A DNA stretch of 64,000 bases from Schumannella luteola (GCF_013408685.1 NZ_JACBZY010000001.1:2418001-2482000), one strand, 5' to 3'; shown: positions 35,549-44,399, counted from the stretch's first letter. Notes: generated by a model from the sequence alone, not told the origin. A program made the numbers and translations.

Positions 35549-36472
35549 GTGCGCACCGAGCTGACCGTCGATTCCCGTCTCGACCTTGACGGGGTGCTCG
35601 ACTTCCTGCGGGTGCGGGCGATCCCGGGGATCGAGGAGGTCGGGGAGCGGTCGTACCGCCGTGCGCTGCGGATCGGCGGGGCCGAGGTCATGGCGGGTGT
35701 CGAGATCGATGACGCGGAGGGGATTCGTGGTCTCGTCGGTGGGGACGAGGTCGTCGGCGGCGACGCTCGTCGTCGGATCGTCATCACGTCATCCACCGAC
35801 GACGCCGCGACGCACGCGGAGCTGGAGCACCGGGTGCGGCGCCTGTTCGATCTCGACGCCCCCATCGACGAGATCGACGGCATCCTCTCGCGTGACCCCG
35901 CGCTCGCCGGCCGAGTGGCGACCCGGCCCGGCATCCGCATCGCCGGATCGCTGGATGCCGAGGAGATGCTCGTGCGCGCGATCGTCGGCCAGCAGATCTC
36001 GGTCGTCGCGGCGCAGGGCCACCTGCGCGAGATCGCGGCCAGCGGGTCGGCGCTGGCGGAACCGGACGGCGGGATCACGCGACTCTTCCCGACCTCGCGC
36101 GAGCTGCTCGACCGCGGCGCGGACCTGCTGCGGGGCCCGGAGTCGCGGCGGGCGACGCTGCGCGGCGCCGCGGCAGCACTCGACTCGGGCGAACTCGAGC
36201 TGACGCTCGACACGCCGGCAGACCCCGAACGGCTCCGCGCGCAGCTCATCGCGCTGCGCGGCATCGGTCCCTGGACCGCCGACTACCTGGCGCTGCGCAT
36301 CCACGGCGCACCCGATATCGCGCTGCCGGGAGACTCGGCGGTGCGGCTCGGACTCCGACGGCTCGGAGCAGAGCAGTGGGATCCGGCGGCGGTGCTGCGG
36401 TTCGCCGAGGCCTTCCGCCCGTGGCGGTCGTACCTGATGCTGCATCTGTGGGCGCGCGCGGCCGCGGGCTGA
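35549..36472 (+). CDS. DNA-3-methyladenine glycosylase, AlkA-type
   Basis: This 307-residue base-excision glycosylase removes alkylated purines. The first 100 residues match the AlkA N-terminal domain. The HhH-GPD core has 'IVGQQISVVAAQGHL' and hairpin 'ALRGIGPWTADYLALR' followed by 'DIALPGD' with the catalytic Asp. In many actinobacteria this module is fused behind an Ada/AraC regulator; here it stands alone. GATGTCGT repeats just upstream may be control sites. Confidence 0.88.
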   Translation: MRTELTVDSRLDLDGVLDFLRVRAIPGIEEVGERSYRRALRIGGAEVMAGVEIDDAEGIRGLVGGDEVVGGDARRRIVITSSTDDAATHAELEHRVRRLFDLDAPIDEIDGILSRDPALAGRVATRPGIRIAGSLDAEEMLVRAIVGQQISVVAAQGHLREIAASGSALAEPDGGITRLFPTSRELLDRGADLLRGPESRRATLRGAAAALDSGELELTLDTPADPERLRAQLIALRGIGPWTADYLALRIHGAPDIALPGDSAVRLGLRRLGAEQWDPAAVLRFAEAFRPWRSYLMLHLWARAAAG

Positions 36473-36526
36473 GGGGTGTCGGTCTGAGACGCCGATCAGC
36501 GAGGCGACTCGCGGGCGACCTCGTCG

Positions 36527-36802
36527 TCAGTCGCCGATCGTGCCGGCGGGGGCGTCTCGGCCGGCGTCCGGCGACGAGGGCCGGCGGCGGAGACGGCGCA
36601 GCCACCGCGCCGAGGTCTCGTCGGTGAACCGGTTGGAGAGCGCCTGGGTCTCCGCGCCGAGATCGCCGCCCGCGAAGATGCGCTGCACGACCTCCTCAGC
36701 GCGGGCCTGCTGCTCGGCGGCACGCGCCGCCCGGTCCGATCGGGCCGGCCGACGGATCGCGGCGTCGTCGTGCGGCGTCGACGGGTCGGTCTCGGGAGTC
36801 AT
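36527..36802 (-). CDS. Small hypothetical protein
   Basis: This 91-residue highly charged, helical protein ('RAARAAEQQARAEEVVQRIF', 'TDETSARWLRRLRRRPS') starts at ATG 36802. It is divergent from the tad locus across about 80 bp. There is no signal peptide or known motif. Codon use fits the host. Function unknown; an upstream in-frame start at 36871 would run into the tadA promoter and is unlikely. Confidence 0.65.
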   Translation of the reverse strand: MTPETDPSTPHDDAAIRRPARSDRAARAAEQQARAEEVVQRIFAGGDLGAETQALSNRFTDETSARWLRRLRRRPSSPDAGRDAPAGTIGD

Positions 36803-36868
36803 CGCCGCCCATGCTCGCACGCGGTGCCGGCCTGTGGACAACTTGCGACGGCATCCGCGCGCTCTCGC

Positions 36869-36874
36869 CATGCT
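36869..36874 (+). promoter_or_regulatory. -10-like element of tad operon (CATGCT)
   Basis: CATGCT, 6 nt before GTG 36881. Confidence 0.4.
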
Positions 36875-36880
36875 GTGCGG

Positions 36881-38110
36881 GTGGAGTCGCCCATCGCCCT
36901 GATCACCGAGCGCGTGCGCTCCCGCGTGCGGCGCGAGGGGATCGATCTCGGCGACGACGGCTCACTCGCGGCGCGGTACGTGCGCGATGAGGTGCGCCGC
37001 TACAGCGAGCGGGCCCTCGGGGGTTCGGCGCCGCTGCTGGTCGATGAGCGCGCCGTCGCCGCCGAGGTGGTCGCGACCCTCACCGGGTACGGGGCGCTGC
37101 AGCCCTTCCTCGACGATCCCGAGATCGAGGAGATCTGGATCAACGCCCCCGACCGCATCTTCGTCGCCCGTGCCGGGGTGAGCGAGCGTGTGCCGCTCGC
37201 GCTCGACGCCGCCGAGGTGCGCCGACTCGTCGAGCGGATGCTGCATCCGACCGGCCGCCGGGTCGATCTGTCGAGCCCCTTCGTCGACGCCTCGCTGCCG
37301 GATGGATCGCGCATCCACGTCGTGATCCCCGACATCACCTCCCGGCACTGGTCGGTGAATATCCGCAAGTTCCAGAAATCGATCAGGGGCCTCGACCGGC
37401 TCGTCGAGCTCGGGTCGATCACCGGTCACGCCGCCGACTTCCTGCGGCTCGCGGTTCTGGCGGGGCTCAACATCCTCGTCTCCGGCGCGACGCAGAGCGG
37501 CAAGACGACGCTGCTCGGGGCGCTGCTCAACGAGGTGCCGGAGGCCGAGCGCATCGTCACGGTCGAGGAGACCTTCGAACTCGATCTCGACGCGCCGGAC
37601 ACGGTCGCGCTGCAGTGCCGTCAACCCAGCCTCGAAGGCACCGGCGAGGTCACGCTGCGGCGGCTCATCAAAGAGTCGCTGCGCATGCGGCCCGACCGGC
37701 TCGTGGTCGGCGAGGTGCGCGAGGCCGAGGCGCTCGACCTGCTCATCGCCCTGAACAGCGGGCTGCCGGGCATGTGCTCGATCCACGCGAACAGCGCGGC
37801 GGATGCGCTGGTCAAGCTCTCGACACTGCCGCTGCTGGCCGGGCGCAACATCGACTCGGGCTTCGTCGTGCCGACCGTCGCCGGCAGCATCGACCTGGTC
37901 GTGCACTGCGAGCTGGAGCGCGGCGGTCGCCGGCGGATCGCGGAGATCGTCGCGCCGACCGGCTCGGTCATCGGGGCGACCGTTCCCTCGACGGAATTGT
38001 TCCGCTCGGTCGACGGCGTGCTCGTACCGACCGGCGGGCTTCCGGCGCGCGGCGCGAAGTTCGCGCGGCACGGCGTCGATCCGCGCCTGCTGCTGGAGGC
38101 GGCGCGATGA
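36881..38110 (+). CDS. tadA: Tad secretion ATPase (CpaF/TadA family)
   Basis: This 409-residue hexameric ATPase drives Flp pilus assembly at the inner membrane. Walker A 'GATQSGKTT' is at residues 202-210; later come the Asp box 'VTVEETFELDLD', Walker B 'MRPDRLVVGEVREAEALDLL' and His box 'GMCSIHANSAADAL'. The N-terminal 130 residues are the usual clamp domain. It is co-translated with tadB (ATGA overlap). The CpaE-like localiser found in larger tad loci is absent. Confidence 0.93.
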   Translation: MESPIALITERVRSRVRREGIDLGDDGSLAARYVRDEVRRYSERALGGSAPLLVDERAVAAEVVATLTGYGALQPFLDDPEIEEIWINAPDRIFVARAGVSERVPLALDAAEVRRLVERMLHPTGRRVDLSSPFVDASLPDGSRIHVVIPDITSRHWSVNIRKFQKSIRGLDRLVELGSITGHAADFLRLAVLAGLNILVSGATQSGKTTLLGALLNEVPEAERIVTVEETFELDLDAPDTVALQCRQPSLEGTGEVTLRRLIKESLRMRPDRLVVGEVREAEALDLLIALNSGLPGMCSIHANSAADALVKLSTLPLLAGRNIDSGFVVPTVAGSIDLVVHCELERGGRRRIAEIVAPTGSVIGATVPSTELFRSVDGVLVPTGGLPARGAKFARHGVDPRLLLEAAR

Positions 38111-38970
38111 CGATCGCACTCGGGCTGCTGCTCGGCGTGGGCTTGCTGCTCACGGCCTCGCCGCTGCTCTGGCCGGCGGGAGATCGGATCGCGCGCGGGG
38201 AGACGCGGGCCGGCCGGGTGCTGCGTGAGCGGCTCGTTCAAGCCGGGCTGAGCGACCTGCATCCGGCCGTGCTGATCGTGCTCTGCGTGCTGGCCGGCGT
38301 GGCGAGCGCCGCCGTGATCTTCGCTCTCGCTCCCGTCACGGCTCTGGCGCTGGTCGGCGGGCTCGTCGGCGCGGTCGTGCCCCTCCTGCTGCTCGGCTGG
38401 CGGGCCCGGCGGCGCCGGCGCGCGACCCGGATCGTCTGGCCCGACGTCGTCGACAACCTGGTATCGGCCGTGCGGGCCGGCATGTCGCTGCCGGAGGCGA
38501 TCGCCGAGCTCGGCCGCAGCGGGCCGACGGCCACGCGGGCCGCCTTCGCCGCGGCCGATCGCGAGCTGCAGGCCACCGGCGACATGGGGATCGCCTTCGA
38601 CGGACTCAAGGCGCGCCTCGCCGACCCGGTCGCCGACCGCATCGTCGAGACGCTCCGTATGGCCCGGGAGGTCGGCGGAACCGAACTGACCGCGGTGCTG
38701 CGCGGACTCGCCGGCTACCTCCGTCAGGATGCGGCACTGCGCGCGGAGGTCGAGGCGCGCCAGTCGTGGGTCAAGAACGCTGCACGGCTCGGAGTCGCGG
38801 CGCCCTGGATCGTGCTCCTGCTGCTCGCGACGCGCCCCGAGGCGGTGCGCGCCTACGACTCGCCGCTCGGCGCAGCGCTGCTGGTGAGCGGCTTCCTGGT
38901 CTCGATCGTGGCCTACCGCATCATGATCGCGGTCGGCCGACTGCCCGAAGAGCGGCGGTGGTTCGGATGA
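38107..38970 (+). CDS. tadB: Type II secretion F-domain protein TadB
   Basis: This 287-residue inner-membrane platform protein has two N-terminal and two C-terminal transmembrane segments around a soluble T2SSF domain ('VSAVRAGMSLPEAIAELGRS', 'RIVETLRMAREVGGTELTAV'). The start overlaps the tadA stop and its own stop overlaps tadC. Confidence 0.92.
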   Translation: MTIALGLLLGVGLLLTASPLLWPAGDRIARGETRAGRVLRERLVQAGLSDLHPAVLIVLCVLAGVASAAVIFALAPVTALALVGGLVGAVVPLLLLGWRARRRRRATRIVWPDVVDNLVSAVRAGMSLPEAIAELGRSGPTATRAAFAAADRELQATGDMGIAFDGLKARLADPVADRIVETLRMAREVGGTELTAVLRGLAGYLRQDAALRAEVEARQSWVKNAARLGVAAPWIVLLLLATRPEAVRAYDSPLGAALLVSGFLVSIVAYRIMIAVGRLPEERRWFG

Positions 38971-39905
38971 GCGCCGCGATCGCCTGGGCGATCCCTGCGG
39001 GAATCGGACTCGGGCTCGGGCTCTGGGTGCTCGCCAGTCTGATTCCGCGCCTGAGGGGCCCGCGTCTCGTCGATCGGGTCGCGCCGTTCGTCCTCGACGT
39101 CTCGGCCGATGCCCGCGAGCTCATCGCCCGACGGCCGGCCGAACCGAGCCCGGCGTTCGGGGCGCTGGCGGGGTCGCTTGCCCGTCCGGCGCGCGTCGCC
39201 ATCTCGCGCATCCTCGGCGGCGACGAGGTGATCGCGAAGCGACTGCGGCAGGCCGGTCGCGACGACGAAGTCGAGCGGTTCCGCTCGCGACAGCTGCTCG
39301 CGGCGCTGGCGGGCGCGGTCGTCGGGGCGGTGATCGCCGCGCTGGGCATCCGCGCCGGAACCCTGCCGATCGTGCTGGCGGTCGCCGTGGTGGCGGTCGG
39401 CGCGGCGCTCGGGCTCCTCGCGCCCGAGCAGCTGCTCGCGCGGGCCGCACGGCGGCGCGGCGCACGCATCTCGGAGGAGCTGCCGACCGTGCTCGAGTTC
39501 CTGACGCTCTCGCTCGCCGCCGGCGAGGGACTCGCGGATGCGCTGCGTCGCGTCGCCCGCGCCGGCAACGGCGAGCTGGCGCGCGAACTCGGCCGCGTGA
39601 TCGCCGAGGTGAACAGCGGCATCCCGCTCGCGACCGCCCTGACTCGTGCCGCCCGGACCCTCGACGTCGCGTCCTTCGCGCGCACGGTCGACCAGCTCGT
39701 CCCCGCACTCGATCGTGGGACGCCGCTCGTCGAGGTGCTGCGCGCTCAGGCTCAGGACGTGCGCGGCGAGGCCCAGCGCGCCCTGATCGAGTCGGCCGGC
39801 AAGAAGGAGGTCGCGATGCTCGTGCCGCTCGTCTTCCTGATCCTGCCCGTCACCGTGCTCTTCGCGATCTTCCCCGGCATCCTGGTGCTCCAGCTCGGAT
39901 TCTGA
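38967..39905 (+). CDS. tadC: Type II secretion F-domain protein TadC
   Basis: This 312-residue partner of TadB has the same layout: N-terminal helix, cytoplasmic loop, helices near 110-150, T2SSF domain ('VLEFLTLSLAAGEGLADALR', 'SFARTVDQLVPALDRGTPLV') and a C-terminal helix ('VPLVFLILPVTVLFAIFPGI'). It is the last gene of the first tad segment. The pilin and TadE genes, normally next, are found 4.7 kb further on. Confidence 0.92.
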   Translation: MSAAIAWAIPAGIGLGLGLWVLASLIPRLRGPRLVDRVAPFVLDVSADARELIARRPAEPSPAFGALAGSLARPARVAISRILGGDEVIAKRLRQAGRDDEVERFRSRQLLAALAGAVVGAVIAALGIRAGTLPIVLAVAVVAVGAALGLLAPEQLLARAARRRGARISEELPTVLEFLTLSLAAGEGLADALRRVARAGNGELARELGRVIAEVNSGIPLATALTRAARTLDVASFARTVDQLVPALDRGTPLVEVLRAQAQDVRGEAQRALIESAGKKEVAMLVPLVFLILPVTVLFAIFPGILVLQLGF

Positions 39906-39958
39906 GCCGACACGACGACCTCAGCTACGAGGGGGATCGGCGCGGACCACGGGCGAGC

Positions 39959-40213
39959 TCAGAGCCATCGAGCGCCCTGGGCGGAGACCGTCAGGACGGT
40001 CCGGCGGGAGAGCTCCTGCTGGGTCACTGACGACGCGTCGTATTCGACCAGCTCGTAGTCGCGTCCGCACCGAGCCCAGCCGCTGCACGGAGCCATATTC
40101 GGCTCCCGATCCCAAGGCGAAGCCGCAAGGACGCGGAGCGCATCCATCGCCTCGTCACGGCTCTCGTAGCGGCCGAACTCCTCAGCGTGGAGTTCGTCTT
40201 CGATCACGAACAT
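39959..40213 (-). CDS. Conserved-looking small hypothetical protein
   Basis: This 84-residue protein starts at ATG 40213 ('MFVIEDELHAEEFGRY'). It has an alpha/beta pattern with Trp and Cys positions that look conserved ('PWDREPNMAPCSGWARCGRD'). The Cys pair could bind metal or form a disulfide. It lies convergent to tadC. A TTG three codons upstream is an alternative start. Function unknown. Confidence 0.72.
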   Translation of the reverse strand: MFVIEDELHAEEFGRYESRDEAMDALRVLAASPWDREPNMAPCSGWARCGRDYELVEYDASSVTQQELSRRTVLTVSAQGARWL

Positions 40214-40282
40214 GGTGACCAACTCACTTTCGGCAGCACGGCGGGTCGGGAGCGCACGCCCCGGGGTCGATCCGGGAGCGGA

Positions 40283-40426
40283 TCATCCCGGCATCTCGTG
40301 ACGGCCGCGACGGCTGCGACCGCGAGACCGTGGGCGCCGGCCGAGTGTCCGCCGGAGCCGATCCAGTCCCTCGCCGATCGCCTCGGCGACGAATCCGCCG
40401 ACGACGTCGATGAGGAAGCCGATCAT
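40283..40426 (-). CDS. 47-residue basic amphipathic small protein (new)
   Basis: The ATG at 40426 opens 47 codons ending TGA at 40283. The first 24 residues ('MIGFLIDVVGGFVAEAIGEG') are hydrophobic/amphipathic, and the remainder is Arg rich ('RRTLGRRPRSRGRSRRGRH'). A TACCGT hexamer lies exactly 6 nt before the ATG, the arrangement of about a dozen recognised genes here. The product may be membrane-associated and bind nucleic acid or phospholipid. No homology can be claimed. Confidence 0.55.
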   Translation of the reverse strand: MIGFLIDVVGGFVAEAIGEGLDRLRRTLGRRPRSRGRSRRGRHEMPG

Positions 40427-40432
40427 CGGCCC

Positions 40433-40438
40433 ACGGTA
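40433..40438 (-). promoter_or_regulatory. -10 element of 47-residue gene (TACCGT)
   Basis: TACCGT on minus, 6 nt before ATG 40426. The same hexamer and spacing are used by the glycerate kinase gene. Confidence 0.5.
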
Positions 40439-40499
40439 GCTGTGGCCGATTCTGGCCGACCAGCCCCGAAAGTGGTCACCGAGAAGACCGGCGCCCGGC

Positions 40500-41033
40500 T
40501 CAGCCGAGCTTCGCGATCAGTCGCTGCAGCGTCGGGAAGCCGCGCGACGTGGCCGGGGCGCCCGTGATGCGCTCGACCACCGGCGTCGCGTTGCTCTCGC
40601 GGTCGCGCTCGTTCTCGAGCACCGCCCACCCTGGGCCGGTCGAGACGATCCGGCAGCGGCGATGGGACGCCTCGCTCGTCACCGCGATCGCGGTCGGATC
40701 GATGACGGCTCCGCCGTGCAGCGTCAGCTCCCGACGCGCCGACGTCGGCCCTGCCGCGTCGGCGGCGAGGATGCGCACGAGGTCATCCACCCGCACCGCG
40801 AAGGCCTCGCGCTCGAGGCCCGTGCGCGCCGCCAAGGCCTGCATCGCCTCGTCCACGGCGTCCGCCGGGCCCGTCGTGCCCTCGGACGGCGGCTCGACCA
40901 CGAGCGTGCCGTTGCTCTGGAACGACCACACATCGACGAAGCCCGCGTCGACGAAGGCGCCGATCAGATCCGGGGTCGACGGATGACCCCGCTGACCGGC
41001 GTTCACGTTGCGCACGAACACTATTTGCTGCAC
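40500..41033 (-). CDS. DUF1697-like protein
   Basis: This 177-residue protein starts 'MQQIVFVRNVNAGQRG', followed by 'GFVDVWSFQSNGTLVV', matching the DUF1697 pattern (RGINVGG-like start, then an SGN-like strand). It is a soluble alpha/beta protein of unknown function. The GTG start at 41033 follows TAAGGT by 6 nt. It is divergent from the chloride channel gene with 94 bp between. Confidence 0.75.
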   Translation of the reverse strand: MQQIVFVRNVNAGQRGHPSTPDLIGAFVDAGFVDVWSFQSNGTLVVEPPSEGTTGPADAVDEAMQALAARTGLEREAFAVRVDDLVRILAADAAGPTSARRELTLHGGAVIDPTAIAVTSEASHRRCRIVSTGPGWAVLENERDRESNATPVVERITGAPATSRGFPTLQRLIAKLG

Positions 41034-41039
41034 GCGGCC

Positions 41040-41045
41040 ACCTTA
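41040..41045 (-). promoter_or_regulatory. -10 element of DUF1697-like gene (TAAGGT)
   Basis: TAAGGT on minus, 6 nt before GTG 41033. Confidence 0.5.
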
Positions 41046-41114
41046 GGCGCGGGTTCCGACAGAGGCTCCGCCACGAGCGCCCCGGCGGCGGCACGAGCCC
41101 GTCCCGCCGCGGAC

Positions 41115-41120
41115 TAGCCT
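41115..41120 (+). promoter_or_regulatory. -10 element of ClC gene (TAGCCT)
   Basis: TAGCCT, 7 nt before GTG 41128. Confidence 0.55.
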
Positions 41121-41127
41121 CGTCACC

Positions 41128-42414
41128 GTGAGTGAGGCCCGACCCCGCATCCCGGTCGACGGGCCGTTCCGGCGCTGGCTGCTGCGCACGATCGTCGTGA
41201 CCGCGCTCGTCGGAGTCGGCGCCGGTGTGGCCGGCGGACTCGTCTTCGTGACGCTGCATGGCATCCAGCACCTCGCCTTCAACTACTCCGAGGGCACGTT
41301 CATCAACGGACTTCTCGAGGCGCCGCCCGCGGCCCGCGTGATCGCGCTGCTCGTCGCCGGCGTGATCGGCGGTGTCGGATGGTGGCTGCTGCGCCGCTGG
41401 GGAGCGCGTCGTGCCGAGCACGCCGTGGTCTCGGTCGAGGCGGCGGTCGGCGGCAAGCGGATGCCCGTCGTCGTCACGATCCTCAACGCCGGCCTGCAGA
41501 TCGTGATCGTCGGGCTCGGCGCCTCGATCGGACGCGAGGTCGCCCCGCGCGAGCTCGGCGCGCTCTGGGCCGACTGGCTGACCCGGCGTGCCGGCGTCGA
41601 CGCCACCCAGCGCAAGGTGCTCGTCGCCTGCGGCGCGGCGGCCGGCCTCGCGGCCGTCTACAACGTCCCGTTCGGCGGCGCGATCTTCGCGCTGGAGGTG
41701 CTGCTCGCCGAGGTGACGCTCGCCACGGTGATCCCCGCCTTCGCGACCTCGGCGATCGCGGCGCTCGTCGCCCATGTCGTCGTGCCGACGACTCCGCTGT
41801 ACGTCATGCCGCAGGTCGAGCTCTCGCCGCCGCTCGTCGTCGGGTCGATCGTGATCGGGCCGATCCTCGGGCTGGCGGCGCTCGGCTTCGTGCGCGCGGC
41901 GGCCTTCGCTCAGAAGCACCGGCCGACGGGATGGCGGCTCGCCGTCGTCATGCCGGTCGTCTTCGGTCTGGTCGGCGTCGTCGCCCTGTGGATCCCGGCG
42001 ATCCTCGGCAACGGCCGCTCGCTCGGTCAGCTGGCGCTGTCGGCCGCCCTTCCCGCGCTGCTGATCCTCGGCATCACGGCGGTCAAGACCCTCGCGACGC
42101 TCGGCACGATCGGCGCGGGCGCCGCGGGCGGAACCCTCACGCCGTCACTCGCGATCGGCGCCGGCCTGGGACTCGCGCTCGGCGCCGCCTGGACGCTGCT
42201 CTGGCCCGGCGCCCCGATCGTCGCCTTCGCCCTCGTCGGGGCGGCCGCGTTCCTCGCGGTCACGATGCGCGCGCCGATCACCGCACTCGTGCTCGTGGTC
42301 GAGTTCGCCGATCAGGGTCTCGCCGTGCTCGCACCGGCGATGCTCGCGACGACGGGCGCCGTCGCGGTCGGCTATCTGCTGCGACGCCGCGCGCGCTTCA
42401 TCGAGACGGCCTGA
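41128..42414 (+). CDS. ClC-family chloride channel or transporter
   Basis: This 428-residue membrane protein has about ten or more helices. Selectivity-filter regions are recognisable but divergent: 'LGASIGREVAPRELGA' replaces the usual GREGP (the gating Glu is kept), 'YNVPFGGAIFALEVLLAE' corresponds to the NxPxxGxxFxxE motif, and 'GAAGGTLTPSLAIGA' to GGxFxP. The first GSGIPE motif is not clear. It may be an anion channel or exchanger of an atypical subgroup. No CBS domains follow. Confidence 0.87.
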   Translation: MSEARPRIPVDGPFRRWLLRTIVVTALVGVGAGVAGGLVFVTLHGIQHLAFNYSEGTFINGLLEAPPAARVIALLVAGVIGGVGWWLLRRWGARRAEHAVVSVEAAVGGKRMPVVVTILNAGLQIVIVGLGASIGREVAPRELGALWADWLTRRAGVDATQRKVLVACGAAAGLAAVYNVPFGGAIFALEVLLAEVTLATVIPAFATSAIAALVAHVVVPTTPLYVMPQVELSPPLVVGSIVIGPILGLAALGFVRAAAFAQKHRPTGWRLAVVMPVVFGLVGVVALWIPAILGNGRSLGQLALSAALPALLILGITAVKTLATLGTIGAGAAGGTLTPSLAIGAGLGLALGAAWTLLWPGAPIVAFALVGAAAFLAVTMRAPITALVLVVEFADQGLAVLAPAMLATTGAVAVGYLLRRRARFIETA

Positions 42415-42459
42415 CGCGCGGCGACCGCCGCATCCACCGAGCCCTCGCCCGGCGCGGCG

Positions 42460-43101
42460 TCAGATCGTCCGCGTCGCCTTCGCGAGGTTCGCCCGCAGCT
42501 CGTCGGCGTTCTGCCGGACGACGTAGGCGGGGCGATCGCGCTCGACGCGCCACGACTCGGCGAGCGGTCCGGCGTTGACGGTGTCGAAGCCGAGCTCGTC
42601 GTAGATCCGGGTGATGGCCGCGATCCCGTCCTCGGAGTCGCTCGCCGTCGCGAGAGCGCGCCGGTTCGGGGTGCCGGCCGGGCTTCCGGTGGTGGTGATC
42701 TCGGCCGAGCCGATGTGGTTGAACGCCTTCACGACCGTCGCCTCGGGCAGGTGCTGCTGCAGCAGACCCGAGGTCGTGGCCTCGCCGGCATCCAGCTCGG
42801 GGATGCGGCCGTCGCGCTCCCAGTAGTAGTTGTTCGTGTCGAGCACGATCTTGCCCGCGAGCGGGGCGGCGGGGATGTCGCGGTAGGCCTTGAGCGGAAC
42901 CGTCACCACGGCGACCTCCGCGGCCTCGGCCGCCTCCTGCGCCGTCGCCGCGCGCGCCGACGGTCCGAGCTCGGCGATGAGCTCGGTCAGCGTCTCCGGT
43001 CCGCGCGAGTTCGCGATCACGACCCGGTGGCCGTGGGCGATCACCGCCCGCGCGACCTGGCTGCCGATGTTGCCTGCTCCGATGATTCCGAACGTCGTCA
43101 T
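42460..43101 (-). CDS. NADPH-dependent F420 reductase-like oxidoreductase
   Basis: This 213-residue protein has an N-terminal Rossmann motif 'GIIGAGNIGSQVARAVIAHG', then 'VVIANSRGPETL' (phosphate-binding Ser/Arg typical of NADPH), and 'VVKAFNHIGS' as in F420H2:NADP oxidoreductases. Whether it uses F420 or is a related NADP enzyme cannot be told. ATG 43101 is chosen since the homology starts there, although the frame stays open upstream. Confidence 0.85.
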   Translation of the reverse strand: MTTFGIIGAGNIGSQVARAVIAHGHRVVIANSRGPETLTELIAELGPSARAATAQEAAEAAEVAVVTVPLKAYRDIPAAPLAGKIVLDTNNYYWERDGRIPELDAGEATTSGLLQQHLPEATVVKAFNHIGSAEITTTGSPAGTPNRRALATASDSEDGIAAITRIYDELGFDTVNAGPLAESWRVERDRPAYVVRQNADELRANLAKATRTI

Positions 43102-43186
43102 GTCGGTCGGAACGAGCGGATGCGGCGCGGCATTCCGGCCTCCGGGCGTATGACGGCAGATGACGAGGCACAGCTCGGCCCGGGGC

Positions 43187-44314
43187 TCAGCCGTCGAGAC
43201 CGTCGGCTGTCCAGCCGCGGGCGAGTCGTGCTCCCGCGGCGCGCAGAGCAGGCACCGGGTCGGCGATCGCCGCCGCGGTGGAGCCCGAGATGTCGACGAG
43301 CGCGACGCTCGCGACGGCGTCGTCGGTCTCGGCGGCGATCGATCCGGCGACGAGCGCCCAGGGGATGCCTGAGGCGCGGGCCGCACTCGCGACGCGCGAG
43401 GGCAGCTTGCCGCCGGCGGTCTGCGCATCGAAGCGACCCTCGCCCGTGATGACGAGGACGGAGTCCGCAGCGAGGCGGTCGAGACCGACGAGCTGGGCGA
43501 TCCGGTCGGCGCCCGGTTCGAGGTGCGCTCCCCAGGCGAGGAGCCCCGCGCCCGTGCCGCCGGCGGCTCCGGCGCCGGGCGTCGCCGGGTCGATCGGCAG
43601 CAGCGCGGCAAGACGGGCGAGAGCGGCCTCGGCGGCGAGGAGGTCGGCGGTGGCGAAGCCCTTCTGCGGGCCGAAGACCGCCGCGGCGCCCCGCGGGCCG
43701 AGCAGGGGGTTGGTGACGTCGGAGAGCACGGTGACGCCGGCGGTCGGCAGAGCGGGAAGGCCGGACAGATCGAGGCTCGCGATGTCGGCGAGACCGCGGG
43801 TGCCGTCGGCGACCGGATCGCCGGACGCGTCGAGGGCGATCGCGCCGAGCGCGGCGAGGAGCCCGAGCCCGCCGTCCGTCGACGAGCTGCCGCCGAGCGC
43901 CAGCAGCAGCTCCGACGGAGCGTCCGCCAGCGCCGCCCGGATGACCTCGCCGACCCCGCGGGTATGCGCATCCCAGGGGATCAGCGTGTCGAGCCGGTCG
44001 AGGCCGCTCGCGTCGGCGAGCTCGACGACCGCGACGGGGCCGGCGTCGCCGTCGATCGTGAGCCAGCTGGCGCTGACGGGACGTCCGTCTGGTCCGGTGA
44101 CGCGCACCGGATGGCGCACCGCGCCCGGCACGGCGCGCTCCAGCACATCGAGGGTGCCTTCGCCGCCATCGGCCAGCGGGAGGGCGGTGACCGCGTCATC
44201 CGGCCGCTCGGCGAGCCAGCCCTGGGCGATCGCCTCGGCGACCTCCTGCGCCGTCGCGCTGCCCTTGAAGGAATCGGGGGCGATGAGGATGCGCGCGCCG
44301 GGAGTCGAGGTCAC
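43187..44314 (-). CDS. glxK: Glycerate kinase
   Basis: This 375-residue GarK/GlxK-type kinase phosphorylates D-glycerate. Features: 'ILIAPDSFKGSATAQEVAEA' at the start, 'LPLADGGEGTLDVL', 'LLALGGSSSTDGGLGLLAAL' and 'DSVLVITGEGRFDAQTAGGK'. GTG 44314 is preferred to the longer frame because TACCGT stands 6 nt before it and the homology starts there. Confidence 0.92.
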   Translation of the reverse strand: MTSTPGARILIAPDSFKGSATAQEVAEAIAQGWLAERPDDAVTALPLADGGEGTLDVLERAVPGAVRHPVRVTGPDGRPVSASWLTIDGDAGPVAVVELADASGLDRLDTLIPWDAHTRGVGEVIRAALADAPSELLLALGGSSSTDGGLGLLAALGAIALDASGDPVADGTRGLADIASLDLSGLPALPTAGVTVLSDVTNPLLGPRGAAAVFGPQKGFATADLLAAEAALARLAALLPIDPATPGAGAAGGTGAGLLAWGAHLEPGADRIAQLVGLDRLAADSVLVITGEGRFDAQTAGGKLPSRVASAARASGIPWALVAGSIAAETDDAVASVALVDISGSTAAAIADPVPALRAAGARLARGWTADGLDG

Positions 44315-44320
44315 GCTCCG

Positions 44321-44326
44321 ACGGTA
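44321..44326 (-). promoter_or_regulatory. -10 element of glycerate kinase gene (TACCGT)
   Basis: TACCGT on minus, 6 nt before GTG 44314. Confidence 0.55.
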
Positions 44327-44368
44327 GCCGCCGCCGGTCTCGGTGGAGGTGGTGGTCTCGGCCGAAGC

Positions 44369-44399
44369 GGTTCCGTCGCTGCTCGAGAGCGACGGAACC
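44369..44399. terminator. Perfect 12-bp hairpin between glycerate kinase and pilin genes
   Basis: GGTTCCGTCGCT (44369-44380) and AGCGACGGAACC (44388-44399) flank a 7-nt loop. It lies in a 297-bp gap between divergent genes, so it does not end either of them. It could insulate the two promoters or mark an old junction. No U-run. Confidence 0.4.
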
